Origin: Prevotella sp. E13-17
GTDB lineage: Bacteria > Bacteroidota > Bacteroidia > Bacteroidales > Bacteroidaceae
Reading direction: 5' to 3'
Assembly (NCBI RefSeq): GCF_022024035.1
Contig: NZ_CP091787.1
Coordinates: 2,760,001-2,824,000, forward strand
DNA: 64,000 bases
Part shown: positions 34,965 to 43,700 of the stretch, piece by piece
How positions within the stretch are numbered: the stretch's first letter is position 1
Layout of the letters: every line of letters begins with the position of its first letter
Translations under genes and position numbers: made by a program
Notes under the pieces: model-generated
Seen by the model: only the letters and a program-made list of their open reading frames with translations
Databases searched by the model: none
What the model was told of the DNA's origin: nothing

Positions 34965-35531
34965 TTACTTTATCGTTTCTCCGTATGCCTTGCCCATCTT
35001 TACACAGTCGCCGATGATGTCGCCTGTGCGCAGATACTTATAGGTGGGCATCTCGAAGAGCACGGGTTTCAGTTTCACATAGTCAGGCTTGCCCTTCTCA
35101 TCGAGTTTGTCCTCCTCAACGTATGTGTTGAGAACAGTGCAAATGTAGTTCTTGAACCCATCAATCTCGTAGGTATCAATAACCTCACATTCCATCACGA
35201 GCGGTGACTGCTCAATGACAGGCATGCCTGCCTCGCCCAGATGATAGGGGAAGATGGCCGATTTGTCTGTCTTGGCTCCGCTGACGGTGCCCGTATAGTC
35301 GGCGGCAGAAACAAAAGCCTCGTCAATGATGTTGATGGAGAGCCGCTTCGTCTCGTCGATGGCCTTCACGCTGTGGTGTGAAGAATGTATGCTCAACAAG
35401 AGCTTCGAATGGCTGACGATGCCGACATGGGCTACGAGGAGCCAGTTTACCTTTCCCCCTTCTCCTACAGTCCCTACAACTGTGGCTGGCGTGGGATAGA
35501 GTGCCAGTTTCTGTCCGATGTTCTGTTTCAT
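34965..35531 (-). CDS. Flavin reductase family protein
   Basis: A 188-residue FMN-binding split-barrel protein. ALYPTPATVVGTVGEGGKVN at the N-terminus and LLLSIHSSHHSVKAIDETKRLSINI are typical of the flavin reductase/flavoredoxin family, which transfer hydride to flavin or act as electron carriers. The substrate cannot be read from sequence. It lies next to a broken flavodoxin gene, a possible redox partner. Confidence 0.88.
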   Translation of the reverse strand: MKQNIGQKLALYPTPATVVGTVGEGGKVNWLLVAHVGIVSHSKLLLSIHSSHHSVKAIDETKRLSINIIDEAFVSAADYTGTVSGAKTDKSAIFPYHLGEAGMPVIEQSPLVMECEVIDTYEIDGFKNYICTVLNTYVEEDKLDEKGKPDYVKLKPVLFEMPTYKYLRTGDIIGDCVKMGKAYGETIK

Positions 35532-35577
35532 ATTTGTTTCTTATATTTGTTTTTTGAATAACAGTTTCATTGGCGTT

Positions 35578-36285
35578 TTATTCTACGACTCGTTTCTTGC
35601 CATTTATAATGTAGATGCCTTTTGAAGGCTTCTGCTTTACTAACCGTCCGGCTATGTCGTAGATGCGGGTGTGGGCTGATGTGGTAGTTTTGACCTCACT
35701 GATACCCGTCACGGTATTATAGTTAATGGCAGTAAGCCAAGTCTGAATCAGCGATGAGCGGTTGGAGTGACTGGAGTGGTTGATCCAAAGATTCTCACTG
35801 AAGTACTTACCGTCAGGAACCAATCGCTTGCAATCGGCAACCACGCCATTGATGTCACTGCTGGAACTTGACACGATCAGTCCTATGTTCTTGCCAGCCA
35901 TCTGCCCTCCGTAGTTGAAGAGATAGGTCTGCATCGGAGCCGCCATTTGGCTCCACCAGAGGGGTGTGACGATAATAATAGTTCCGTAGTCGCTCTGCGA
36001 TGTGCTCACGGGGTCGATGGCAGGATAGCTGCCGGCATCGTTGGGAGCAGCCTTGATAGCATTGAGCAACTGCGTACCCAGGGCTTAGCCGTTGGCCTCG
36101 TACTTCAGTCCCTTCTCGGCGGGCTGAATTTCCAGCACGTCAGCTGCAATCTGACTAGTCAGTGTGGTCACAATCTCACGGCAGTTGTTCGTGTAACTGT
36201 AGTACACCACAAGTGTCTTTGCCGATGCCGTTGTACACAACAACATGAACAGCGAGAATATCATCACGATATAATTCCTTTTCAT
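35578..36285 (-). pseudogene. Exported flavodoxin, broken by an in-frame stop
   Basis: One continuous minus-strand frame starts with a signal peptide (IVMIFSLFMLLCTTASA), then KTLVVYYSYTNNCREIVTTL, the flavodoxin phosphate loop with its usual T/S-N pattern. At KYEANG the codon TAA interrupts, and the frame resumes at once with ALGTQLLNAI. The second half contains IIIVTPLWWSQMAAPMQTYL and the end ARIYDI-type segment GRLVKQKPSKGIYIINGKK, a Prevotella type IX secretion-like tail. No frameshift is needed, only one nonsense codon (about 36082-36084). Confidence 0.8.
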
Positions 36286-36417
36286 ATTCGATATGTTTTT
36301 TATTTGTTGTTTCATTGTCGTTTATTGATGCTGCAAAGGTATGATGTTTCCATCAAATAACGGCTACACGATTTACGGATATATCAACCTATTTTACGGA
36401 ATCTCGAATATTTGTCG

Positions 36418-36425
36418 TACCTTTG
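36418..36425 (+). promoter_or_regulatory. Promoter -7 box before the greA fragment and kinase gene
   Basis: TACCTTTG followed by CC. Transcription would run through the greA fragment into the kinase gene at 36610, making the fragment part of the mRNA leader. Confidence 0.6.
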
Positions 36426-36447
36426 CCAGCGAATTACGAAGAACGGT

Positions 36448-36588
36448 GTGGCCAACCTGCGAGAGGGTAAGATATCTATCAAGTCGCCCATAGCACAGGC
36501 TTTGCTCAACAAGAAGGTGGGCGACATCGTCGAAGTGCGTGTGCCGGCAGGCATACAGCGGCTTCGCATAGAGAGTATCAGTCTTTAA
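36448..36588 (+). pseudogene. Duplicated 3' end of greA
   Basis: After GTG, 45 codons and the stop match the C-terminus of GreA (29528-29992) almost perfectly: ANLREGKISIKSPIAQAL, VGDIVEVRVPAG, then IQRLRIESISL. Only synonymous-type differences and one H to R change are visible. The sequence before 36448 is unrelated, so this is a truncated copy lacking the coiled-coil domain. Confidence 0.85.
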
Positions 36589-36609
36589 CTTCATTATGTA
36601 ACCTTGGCC

Positions 36610-38697
36610 ATGATAAAAAGACTTCTGCTACCGACCGTCATCGTGGTGCTGGGACTCGCATCCTGCACCAAAGACAAGCATTCTACATGTATGCTGGAGG
36701 AAGGCATACCGCATCATGCCGACTCCGTTATCCAAACTGTTGGCGACACGCGCAACGTGCCACTGATCTTGTCAACCATCGACAGTCTGGAACAGGAAGG
36801 AGAGTTATCAAAGGTCAGGGTCATCTTCTACAAGACCATTGCTTATAACCTCAGAGAGGAGTATCGCACATCGTTTGCACTCTACGAACAGCTAAACAAC
36901 ATCAACTTGAAGAAGCTGACGGACCTGTGCGACGTGGAGTGCTATGTTTATTCCTACAACAACTACGTACGTCTGCTCTGCGAGATGAAGCGCTACGACG
37001 AGGCTCTCAACGTGGCATTCACCGTAGACAAGAAGCTGAAGGCGGCTGGTCATAACTCTTTCATCGACCACCACGACATTGCTCAGATCATTGGCAACTG
37101 TCAGCTGAACCTGGGACATACACAAAAGGCGGCCGCCAGCTATCAACGAGCACTGCAAGGCATACACAACCGACTGAGTATTCACAGCGACCCGCTGGAC
37201 TACCGCGAGTGCCAGAAAACGATGAATGCCATTGCTCGCATCTATATCGAGAAAGCGCTCTATAACGAGGCTGCACCATGGATTCAGCGACAAGACTCGC
37301 TCTATCTCCTGGCCGACAAGCATCCTCATAGGGATAGCGTCTTTCAAGACGAGATGAAAGCGGAAATCTGCTATTGCAAGGCATTGCTGGCTCATGCACA
37401 AGGCCGTAACGACGAAGCAGAAAAGGCCTACAACGACTACCTGTCAACGCAGACTTCTAAGGTGACAGGCAACATCATCAACAACAACGAATACCTATTG
37501 CAGACGCAACGCTACAGCGAGGCGGCCGACAACTATCGTCTGCTGGATCAATATATGCTCGAAGGCAATCTGGAAAACGACCTCGAGAATATTGGTCGCT
37601 ACTACATCCCGAAATATCAAGCTAACATGCTGGCCGGCAGGATCGACTCGGCACTGAGCATCGCCAACCGCGTGGCTCAGATCTACGACTCGGCACTCAA
37701 CCAGCAGAAGCTGAGCCTGGCGGCTGAAGTGGCTGCCGTCTATGACATTCAGGGCAAGGAGCGCCAGATAGCCGAACAGCGGTCGAAGCTCTATCAGATG
37801 CGACTGGTGGCCATCACGGTCTGCCTGTTCCTGATTGCCGTCTCCTTTGGCATCATCACCCTCAACCACCGCAACCACCTGAAGAAGTTGAGACAGGAAC
37901 ATCGGAAACTGGAGGATGCCTACGACAAGCTGGACACCACCAACCACCAGCTCATAGAAGCCAACAAGCGTGCTGAGGAGTCGGCAAGGATGAAGACGAA
38001 CTTCATTCAGCAGATATCACACGAGATACGCACGCCACTGAATATCCTGACGGGCTTCACCCAGGTGCTGGCCAGCCCCAACATCGAATTGGGCGGTGAG
38101 AACCTGCAGGACATCAGCAAGAAGATGGTGGAAAACAGCAAGCGCATCACCGACCTGATAGACAAGATGCTGGACCTCAGCGACACCAACCACGAGATAT
38201 GCGACTGCTGCCAGGACAACGTCATGCCCATCGAGATAGCAACGCAGGCCGTCGAGGAATGTGGCATCAAAGAGGCCTCGCACCTCAACTTCGACATCAA
38301 GTTGTCGCAACAGGCCGAGGCGCAGCACCTCATCACCAACAAGACACATGCCGTCAAGGCGCTGACCCTGATACTCGACAATGCCCGCAAGTTCACCCGC
38401 CCGGCCGAGGCCACAGGCGTGTCTGTAGGCAGTCGCAAGGAGCGCGTCACACTGCAGATAGAGGTGGCCAATAATCAGATATGCTTCATCGTGGAAGACA
38501 CCGGCATTGGCGTGCCACCCGAGGAGGCCAACCACATCTTCACCGAGTTTGTGCAGCTCAACGAGTACTACGACGGCACGGGCATCGGCCTCTCCATCGC
38601 CCGCTCGCTAGCCAGAGGTTTGCATGGCGACGTCATCCTGGACACCACCTACACCGCCGGCGCAAGGTTTGTGCTAACACTCCCCATCAACCACTGA
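36610..38697 (+). CDS. TPR-containing sensor histidine kinase (lipoprotein-type N-terminus)
   Basis: A 695-residue protein. The N-terminus is a lipoprotein-like signal (LLLPTVIVVLGLASC). Residues 30-380 are helical repeats of TPR type, followed by one membrane helix (about 397-417), a coiled coil, the H box ISHEIRTPLN (His near residue 471), N box LILDNARKFT, G1 VEDTGIGV and G2 GTGIGLSIARSL. TPR-sensor kinases of this layout are common in Bacteroidetes. No receiver domain or response regulator is adjacent. ATG 36610 is used; the frame opens two codons earlier at TTG. Confidence 0.9.
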   Translation: MIKRLLLPTVIVVLGLASCTKDKHSTCMLEEGIPHHADSVIQTVGDTRNVPLILSTIDSLEQEGELSKVRVIFYKTIAYNLREEYRTSFALYEQLNNINLKKLTDLCDVECYVYSYNNYVRLLCEMKRYDEALNVAFTVDKKLKAAGHNSFIDHHDIAQIIGNCQLNLGHTQKAAASYQRALQGIHNRLSIHSDPLDYRECQKTMNAIARIYIEKALYNEAAPWIQRQDSLYLLADKHPHRDSVFQDEMKAEICYCKALLAHAQGRNDEAEKAYNDYLSTQTSKVTGNIINNNEYLLQTQRYSEAADNYRLLDQYMLEGNLENDLENIGRYYIPKYQANMLAGRIDSALSIANRVAQIYDSALNQQKLSLAAEVAAVYDIQGKERQIAEQRSKLYQMRLVAITVCLFLIAVSFGIITLNHRNHLKKLRQEHRKLEDAYDKLDTTNHQLIEANKRAEESARMKTNFIQQISHEIRTPLNILTGFTQVLASPNIELGGENLQDISKKMVENSKRITDLIDKMLDLSDTNHEICDCCQDNVMPIEIATQAVEECGIKEASHLNFDIKLSQQAEAQHLITNKTHAVKALTLILDNARKFTRPAEATGVSVGSRKERVTLQIEVANNQICFIVEDTGIGVPPEEANHIFTEFVQLNEYYDGTGIGLSIARSLARGLHGDVILDTTYTAGARFVLTLPINH

Positions 38698-38711
38698 TTC
38701 TTTCTGCCATC

Positions 38712-38843
38712 GCGCCCCTTTCGCCACCCAATAGTGGCACTCTGGCGCAGCCCAACCGCCACTTCTGCTCTGCAATAGTGGCACTATTGCATCGCTATAG
38801 TGGCACTATTGCCAACCGAAACCGCCCAAACCACAATAGCCTT
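38712..38843. repeat. 22-bp-register array, 6 units (array 3)
   Basis: Cores at 38712 (GCGCCCC), 38734 (GTGGCAC), 38756 (CCGCCAC), 38778 (GTGGCAC), 38800 (GTGGCAC) and 38822 (CCGCCCA) are 22 bp apart. Spacers repeat ...ATTGC. The core is the same as the outer units of array 2. It begins 15 bp after the kinase stop codon. Confidence 0.75.
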
Positions 38844-38910
38844 CTGCCGAGGTTTGTGCCATATTTTGTTAAATATAGCTGCAATTATATGGAAAGCGAT
38901 GATTTGTGAG

Positions 38911-38918
38911 TAACTTTG
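38911..38918 (+). promoter_or_regulatory. Promoter -7 box of the NifX-like/MBL pair
   Basis: TAACTTTG followed by CAC, 40 bp before the start of the NifX-like gene. No well-placed -33. Confidence 0.6.
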
Positions 38919-38958
38919 CACAAATATTATCACTTGAACAAATTATAATGTTGAAATA

Positions 38959-39360
38959 ATGACGAAGTTAATAGCAATACCTACACGCGACGGCATGGTT
39001 GACGACCATTTCGGACACTGCGCTTATTATAGCATAGTAACACTCGATGAACAAAATCAGGTAGTAAAACAAGAGCGACTAGACTCGCCTGAAGGATGTG
39101 GCTGCAAATCGAACATAGCATCAGTTATGCAAGAGATGGGCATCACCCTGATGCTGGCTGGCAACATGGGGATGGGAGCCTACAACAAGCTGTCTGCTCA
39201 CGGCATCACTGTGGTCAGGGGATGTCATGGAACAATTGAGGATGTGCTCCAGGCCTATCTGAATGGTGAACTGAAAGACTCTCTTGAAGCCTGCAATCAT
39301 CACGACTGCAACAACCACGAAGAGAAGCCTGTGTATGTGATGCCGACATTAGGCAAGTGA
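38959..39360 (+). CDS. NifB/NifX family iron-molybdenum cluster-binding protein
   Basis: A 133-residue protein with the dinitrogenase Fe-Mo cofactor biosynthesis fold: IAIPTRDGMVDDHFGHCAYY, then MLAGNMGMGAYNKLSAHGI. GCGC and the C-terminal CNHHDCNNHEE could bind metal. Members occur widely in anaerobes without nitrogenase, so nitrogen fixation is not implied. It is followed 13 bp later by an MBL-fold hydrolase, a pairing seen in other anaerobes. Confidence 0.88.
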   Translation: MTKLIAIPTRDGMVDDHFGHCAYYSIVTLDEQNQVVKQERLDSPEGCGCKSNIASVMQEMGITLMLAGNMGMGAYNKLSAHGITVVRGCHGTIEDVLQAYLNGELKDSLEACNHHDCNNHEEKPVYVMPTLGK

Positions 39361-39373
39361 TTTGCATCGAAGC

Positions 39374-40177
39374 ATGGAATGGACGGTATTATCAGATAAC
39401 AGGACCATCAATCCAGCTTTTGAAACAGAGCATGGTCTTTCTATCCTTCTCGAAACGGAGAAGCACTGCATCCTGCTCGATACGGGAGCCAGCGACATAC
39501 TGATCCGCAATGCAGAGCGATTAGGGAAAGATCTCAGCAGTGTTGACTATGTATTTATCTCACACGGACATAGCGACCATGCAGGAGGACTGAAGCATTT
39601 TATGGACATCAATAAGAAGGCAAAGGTCATTGTCTCTCCCGATGCCATCAGCGGCATGTTTTATTCTAAACGCCGCTATCTGCACTCGATTACCACCGAA
39701 TGGCCAGAATTCCCGCAAGAACGGTTGCTGCAGATTAATCATAGTGGTAGCATAGGCGACGACATCTATGTCATAGCACACATACCCCACATTCATCCAA
39801 TGCCAGAAGGCAATCAGCATCTTTTCGTTCAAGACAAGCAGGGGCAGTACGTTCATGATGATTTCCGCCACGAGCTGGCTTTGTACACAAAAGGCTTGTT
39901 GTTTACAGGATGTGCTCACAGCGGGTTGGAAAACATCCTTGCAGCATGTCCGTTGCCGGTAAAGATGGTTGTCGGAGGATTTCATCTGCTCGACAATCAT
40001 GAGGACGAAGTCAAACTCACAGCACTTTCCTGCAGGTTGACGGAAGCCTATCCTCAGACACATTTCTACACCAGCCACTGCACTGGTGATGCAGCGTTTG
40101 CCATTCTGCAAGACGTGATGAGAAACAAAATACATCCATTTTCTTGCGGAACGCAAAATGTAACACGTTTCTGTTAG
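39374..40177 (+). CDS. MBL-fold metallo-hydrolase
   Basis: A 267-residue protein. The metal motif SHGHSDHAGG is complete, preceded by LLDTGASD and followed by the later ligands GCAHSGLEN and GGFHLLD. It resembles the group annotated as methanopterin-related (dihydropterin aminobenzene) hydrolases. Start ATG 39374; a TTG at 39362 would add four residues. Co-transcribed with the NifX-like gene. Confidence 0.85.
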   Translation: MEWTVLSDNRTINPAFETEHGLSILLETEKHCILLDTGASDILIRNAERLGKDLSSVDYVFISHGHSDHAGGLKHFMDINKKAKVIVSPDAISGMFYSKRRYLHSITTEWPEFPQERLLQINHSGSIGDDIYVIAHIPHIHPMPEGNQHLFVQDKQGQYVHDDFRHELALYTKGLLFTGCAHSGLENILAACPLPVKMVVGGFHLLDNHEDEVKLTALSCRLTEAYPQTHFYTSHCTGDAAFAILQDVMRNKIHPFSCGTQNVTRFC

Positions 40178-40242
40178 TCGTTTTTGACCACTACTTGACT
40201 TCCGCAGTAGTCTTCTTACGTGGGTACAAAGTTATATAGTGT

Positions 40243-40283
40243 GCGGAGAGAGAGGGATTCGTGCTCGACCCGAAGGGGCGCTT
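40243..40283. repeat. Copy A of the tRNA-Ser 3' end (putative attachment site)
   Basis: The 19-mer GCGGAGAGAGAGGGATTCG (40243-40261) is identical to the 3' end of the tRNA-Ser gene at 44437-44455. The following 22 bases (GCTCGACCC, AAGGGGCGCTT) match copy B at 44306 but not the tRNA. It opens an AT-rich 4.1-kb segment. Confidence 0.75.
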
Positions 40284-40710
40284 GCGGAGAGAAACAAAGC
40301 AAGAACTCCCGACCGGGGGTGGGATAACTGATTACCATCTTGAAGATAATATCCTCACCATCAACCAAAATACGGCATGGTGCGAACAGGAAGGATTTCG
40401 GGAGTGTATTGAAAAGAAATACCCATCAATCAAAGTTTACTATCAAGAGCAAGAACCTGGATGTGACGTATTCTATACAAATGATTCCAGCGGTACGTAT
40501 TTCCCTGACCGCTATTCTCTTGACTCCTATGATGATTGGTACTATTGGGAAAAAATCGAAGATGCAGCCAAATTTGTATCAGGAATTGTCGGGCATGAGG
40601 TGGAGCAAACAGTAAAAGCTATCGACGAAGCACTGGAGGATTATATGGAAGAGCATGAGGATGAAGACATATTCTATTCTTTCCATGAGTTCACAATTGT
40701 AGAAGACTAA
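40261..40710 (+). pseudogene. 5'-truncated gene at the island border
   Basis: The open frame starts inside the tRNA-Ser-like repeat (GTG, then repeat-encoded residues), and only from about ITDYHLEDNILTINQNTAW onward does it look like a natural protein. That part has a small ferredoxin-like alpha/beta look (YYQEQEPGCDVFYTNDSSGT) similar to proteins found on plasmids and conjugative elements, and an acidic tail. The normal N-terminus seems to have been replaced by the attachment repeat. Family not firmly recognised. Confidence 0.5.
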
Positions 40711-40834
40711 TTTCAATAGAAGAGGTATATACTAAAAACGGTGTTATATCTCTTCTTTTTTTTCTTTGTGTGCCAAAAATTACATTTTTCCTGCATTTTT
40801 TATACATGATGAATCTAAATTCAAAATAAATTCG

Positions 40835-40842
40835 TACCTTTA
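40835..40842 (+). promoter_or_regulatory. Possible promoter -7 box of the structured RNA
   Basis: TACCTTTA followed by CCC; one mismatch from TAnnTTTG. No clear -33. Confidence 0.4.
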
Positions 40843-40847
40843 CCCTC

Positions 40848-41150
40848 ACAAACTGAAAGCCCCCGTTGTAAGGGTGGTGAGGTAAGTATATATATGATTG
40901 GTGTTACGACGCTGATTTGACACGCCAAACTCGCAACTTGGACGGTCTTGGCCATTAAGGTCTGGATCTCTAGTCAAAAAGCAATAGTGACATCACTCTG
41001 GGTATGAATATAGGTGTTTCATCGTTATGTTTAATGATGTTATAGTCACTTATCATATTCGGTGTGGGTGTTCGCATTGCTTATCCTGACTAGAGAGGTA
41101 ATGCGAGACCTGGCGTGTGGGATAAGTGAAGTTGAAGCCCACACTTTTTG
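40848..41150 (+). ncRNA. Candidate rod-shaped structured RNA with terminator
   Basis: Five nested helices stack in order. ACACGCCA (40920-40927) pairs with TGGCGTGT (41111-41118). CTCGCA (40930-40935) pairs with TGCGAG (41102-41107). CTCTAGTC (40968-40975) pairs with GACTAGAG (41088-41095). AAGCAAT (40979-40985) pairs with ATTGCTT (41076-41082), and AGTGAC (40986-40991) with GTCACT (41045-41050). An intrinsic terminator follows: GTGTGGG (41115-41121) with CCCACAC (41138-41144), then TTTTT. The terminator stem competes with the closing helix of the rod. No protein is encoded in 40711-41219. Confidence 0.6.
41138..41149 (+). terminator. Terminator of the structured RNA (3' half and T tract)
   Basis: CCCACAC followed by TTTTT; its partner GTGTGGG is at 41115-41121. 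Confidence 0.75.
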
Positions 41151-41219
41151 TATATATCAAAATTCCTAAAGCTATTAACAGCCACGTTTGGGCTTGACAC
41201 GGCATAAAAAACTACTAAA

Positions 41220-41720
41220 ATGAAGAATTTAATTTTTATTTCTGTATTGTTACTTTGTTTTGTAAATGGTGAGGCATATGGACAGGGGTATGATGAAATC
41301 AAAAAGCTAATTAAGCAAGGTTATGTTGATTCAAATTTCTCAAAGTTATATACTAATCTAGACGGTGAGAAAATATACAAATTTGAGGATGAAGAAAATA
41401 TAGCATTTCAAGGAAGGGCTTGTTGGAAAACAGAAATGCGATACATATTGTTTGGTGATGACAATTCTATGGGTATAATTACAGCAGTTACTTTTGACCT
41501 CATTACACCTGATGGGGGACATGGAAAAAGGGTATACAAGGCGGGGCCAAAAGGAGAAGAGTGTCGTTACATTTTAGTTAAAGGGATTATCTATAAATGG
41601 GAAAAAGAAGATTATAGCGACCTTCATGAATACCTATTATTTGATAGTGACAAAAACATTCTAACGTCTATAGACAAAAAATTAACATATAATTTGGTGA
41701 ATAAAGATTTCAGCAAATAG
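41220..41720 (+). CDS. Exported hypothetical protein
   Basis: A 166-residue protein with a clear signal peptide (FISVLLLCFVNGEAYG). The mature part is rich in charged and aromatic residues (GRACWKTEMRYILFGDDNSM, RYILVKGIIYKWEKEDYSD). No family recognised. It starts 70 bp after the terminator of the structured RNA, so it may be controlled by read-through. AT-rich codon use sets it apart from the flanking chromosome. Confidence 0.65.
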   Translation: MKNLIFISVLLLCFVNGEAYGQGYDEIKKLIKQGYVDSNFSKLYTNLDGEKIYKFEDEENIAFQGRACWKTEMRYILFGDDNSMGIITAVTFDLITPDGGHGKRVYKAGPKGEECRYILVKGIIYKWEKEDYSDLHEYLLFDSDKNILTSIDKKLTYNLVNKDFSK

Positions 41721-41863
41721 CCTGATTAATAGCACAAATATAGAATTCTGTGAGAATTTCTATATTGGCTAGGAATGGAACATAAATACTCTATGAGCAA
41801 GTATGTAGTCAAAGAGAGAATACGAATAAGAATATTAATTGCAATTTTAAAAATACACTGAAT

Positions 41864-43243
41864 ATGAAAAGAATAATTGTTTCATTAGTAGCTACGCTAA
41901 CATCTAGTTTCGCATTTTGTCAAGAGCCGACAACGGTACAAAAAGAAAACTTGAAAGGAAATGTGTTTTCTGTAATGACCTCGAAGTATGATTATTCAGA
42001 AAATTTTGGTAATCCTACAGAGGGTAAACTTCTGGACTTAACAGTTACAATCTTTGATAATTACGGGCGGGCTGTCCTATATAATTATGATACTAGAAGT
42101 ATGGGAAGAGCATACGGACTTGTAAAGTATACAACAGATGGCGAAAACAGTGTCGCAAACATTTCTATGTTATCATCTGACAAAAATATTAAAGAACTGA
42201 GTTCTATAAACGAATTGATTAACAATCATTTTTTGAGGGAGAAATATTTCGTAAAGAGAGAGATTGCTTATAATAACAATATTGTAGTAAGACATGATAT
42301 ATTTTGGAGATCTATGCCGACTTCGAAATACCGACTCAGTTTTAGCAAGAGAGCAAAACTTATAGGTAATGGCACATACGAATGTAAATTATATCATGGG
42401 AATGGAGAATCATATATGGACTTTAAGGAAACTTATGATCCAAATGGACAGTTAATTGAATTAGATAATAACAGACAATTTAATAATGTTTATTCTTATG
42501 ATAAAACTATAGAAATAGCTGATGCAGGAAAATACGATTATAACAGCAAAGGACAATTAGCATCATATATACCACAGAAGAAAAACACTCGCGAAAAGAA
42601 GGAATACGTTTACAATGACAATGGTGATATTATTCAAATAAACACCTTAGTATCTAAAGATAAATCGGACGTATATAAAAAAACTGGAGAAGTAATTTAT
42701 AATGATTACAAATATGACGAAAATGGCAACTGGGTTTATCGTGTTAAATCCAATGGAAAAAAAACTTTGTATATCGAAAAACGGCAAATAGAATATTGTA
42801 AAACCTTAGAAGAAATTGATTCAAAAGTTCAGGATTTGTATTCGAAACTTCCTGTAAATGATATGAAAGCTGCAGAAGAATTTTCAGATTTCTATGAAAA
42901 GTACCTCAAAGGGGAAGGTTATACTGGCCAGATACCACTGATTGAATATGATTCAAAATATGCCACAGTGAAAAATGCAGATAAAGCATCAGTTGTTGTT
43001 ACCGTAGATTTTAGTGATGCCAATTGTTTGGGCAGACAACATTTGAGATTAACCATGCCTGAGAAATACTCTTTCAAATTGAGAAAATTAAGTGATGAAA
43101 TTGAATACGAAGGATCAAAAGAAGAGTTAAAATACGAATATAAAGATGGAAAATTGATAATGAATAACGAAGAGTACGTTATTGATACTTCGACTGGCGA
43201 GATGAAAAATATTACAAGAAATTTTATATTAAAAAAAGAATAG
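41864..43243 (+). CDS. Exported hypothetical protein with Rhs-like tyrosine repeats
   Basis: A 459-residue protein. Signal peptide (IVSLVATLTSSFAFCQ), then repeated Y-D-x-x-G type units: YDPNGQLIEL, YDYNSKGQLASY, YNDNGDIIQI, YDENGNWVYRV. These are the repeats of Rhs/YD proteins, here few in number, and may form a beta sheet. The C-terminal 150 residues lack them. The role is unknown; without an obvious toxin domain or secretion partner there is no evidence for an effector. Followed by a terminator. Confidence 0.7.
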   Translation: MKRIIVSLVATLTSSFAFCQEPTTVQKENLKGNVFSVMTSKYDYSENFGNPTEGKLLDLTVTIFDNYGRAVLYNYDTRSMGRAYGLVKYTTDGENSVANISMLSSDKNIKELSSINELINNHFLREKYFVKREIAYNNNIVVRHDIFWRSMPTSKYRLSFSKRAKLIGNGTYECKLYHGNGESYMDFKETYDPNGQLIELDNNRQFNNVYSYDKTIEIADAGKYDYNSKGQLASYIPQKKNTREKKEYVYNDNGDIIQINTLVSKDKSDVYKKTGEVIYNDYKYDENGNWVYRVKSNGKKTLYIEKRQIEYCKTLEEIDSKVQDLYSKLPVNDMKAAEEFSDFYEKYLKGEGYTGQIPLIEYDSKYATVKNADKASVVVTVDFSDANCLGRQHLRLTMPEKYSFKLRKLSDEIEYEGSKEELKYEYKDGKLIMNNEEYVIDTSTGEMKNITRNFILKKE

Positions 43244-43266
43244 CTCTAAGTATAAATGTTGTCACG

Positions 43267-43295
43267 GCCATCTTCACTTCTGAGGATGGCTTTTT
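43267..43295 (+). terminator. Rho-independent terminator
   Basis: GCCATC (43267-43272) pairs with GATGGC (43285-43290), followed by TTTTT. Confidence 0.75.
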
Positions 43296-43403
43296 GTATA
43301 ATTCTGCCCCCCTACCCAATAACAGCCTTTAACATTTTTACAACAGCCAAAATTCCAAATCGCTAAAACGCGGTTCATCGCCATTCAACCCCTTACTATT
43401 GAT

Positions 43404-43700
43404 ATGTTGATAAGGAGCTTAATGTCTTTGTTTGGATCTGTTAGAGGCCAGACAGAGCGGCAGGACACAAAGCTTGCACCTGTCGTTACCGCCAAAGCGA
43501 GCAGATTGGGTAATTATGAGCCAGACATAATAGCCATTACTAAAAAGTGGGGCGAATTGAGAAACGGACTCTGCATAGAAACCACGCTGCAAGAACTACT
43601 GACCATTGTACCACGTCATCGTCCTAGGATAGATGCTTATAATGGCCTACGAAGTCTGCTGCGTGACAAATACGGGGTAACACTATTAATTAACGCATGA
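43404..43700 (+). CDS. Small hypothetical protein, first of a coupled pair
   Basis: A 98-residue protein. The C-terminal half (TTLQELLTIVPRHRPRIDAY, NGLRSLLRDKYGVTLLI) looks like a small helical DNA- or protein-binding domain. The stop codon overlaps the start of the next gene by 4 bp. No family recognised. Confidence 0.55.
   Translation: MLIRSLMSLFGSVRGQTERQDTKLAPVVTAKASRLGNYEPDIIAITKKWGELRNGLCIETTLQELLTIVPRHRPRIDAYNGLRSLLRDKYGVTLLINA

Noticed and set aside
36384..36594. Open frames opposite the greA fragment
   Set aside because: They are antisense readings of a duplicated greA end and have no independent support.
38959..39360. Evidence for nitrogen fixation
   Set aside because: Only a small NifX-like protein is present; such proteins are common in organisms lacking nitrogenase and no nif genes are near.
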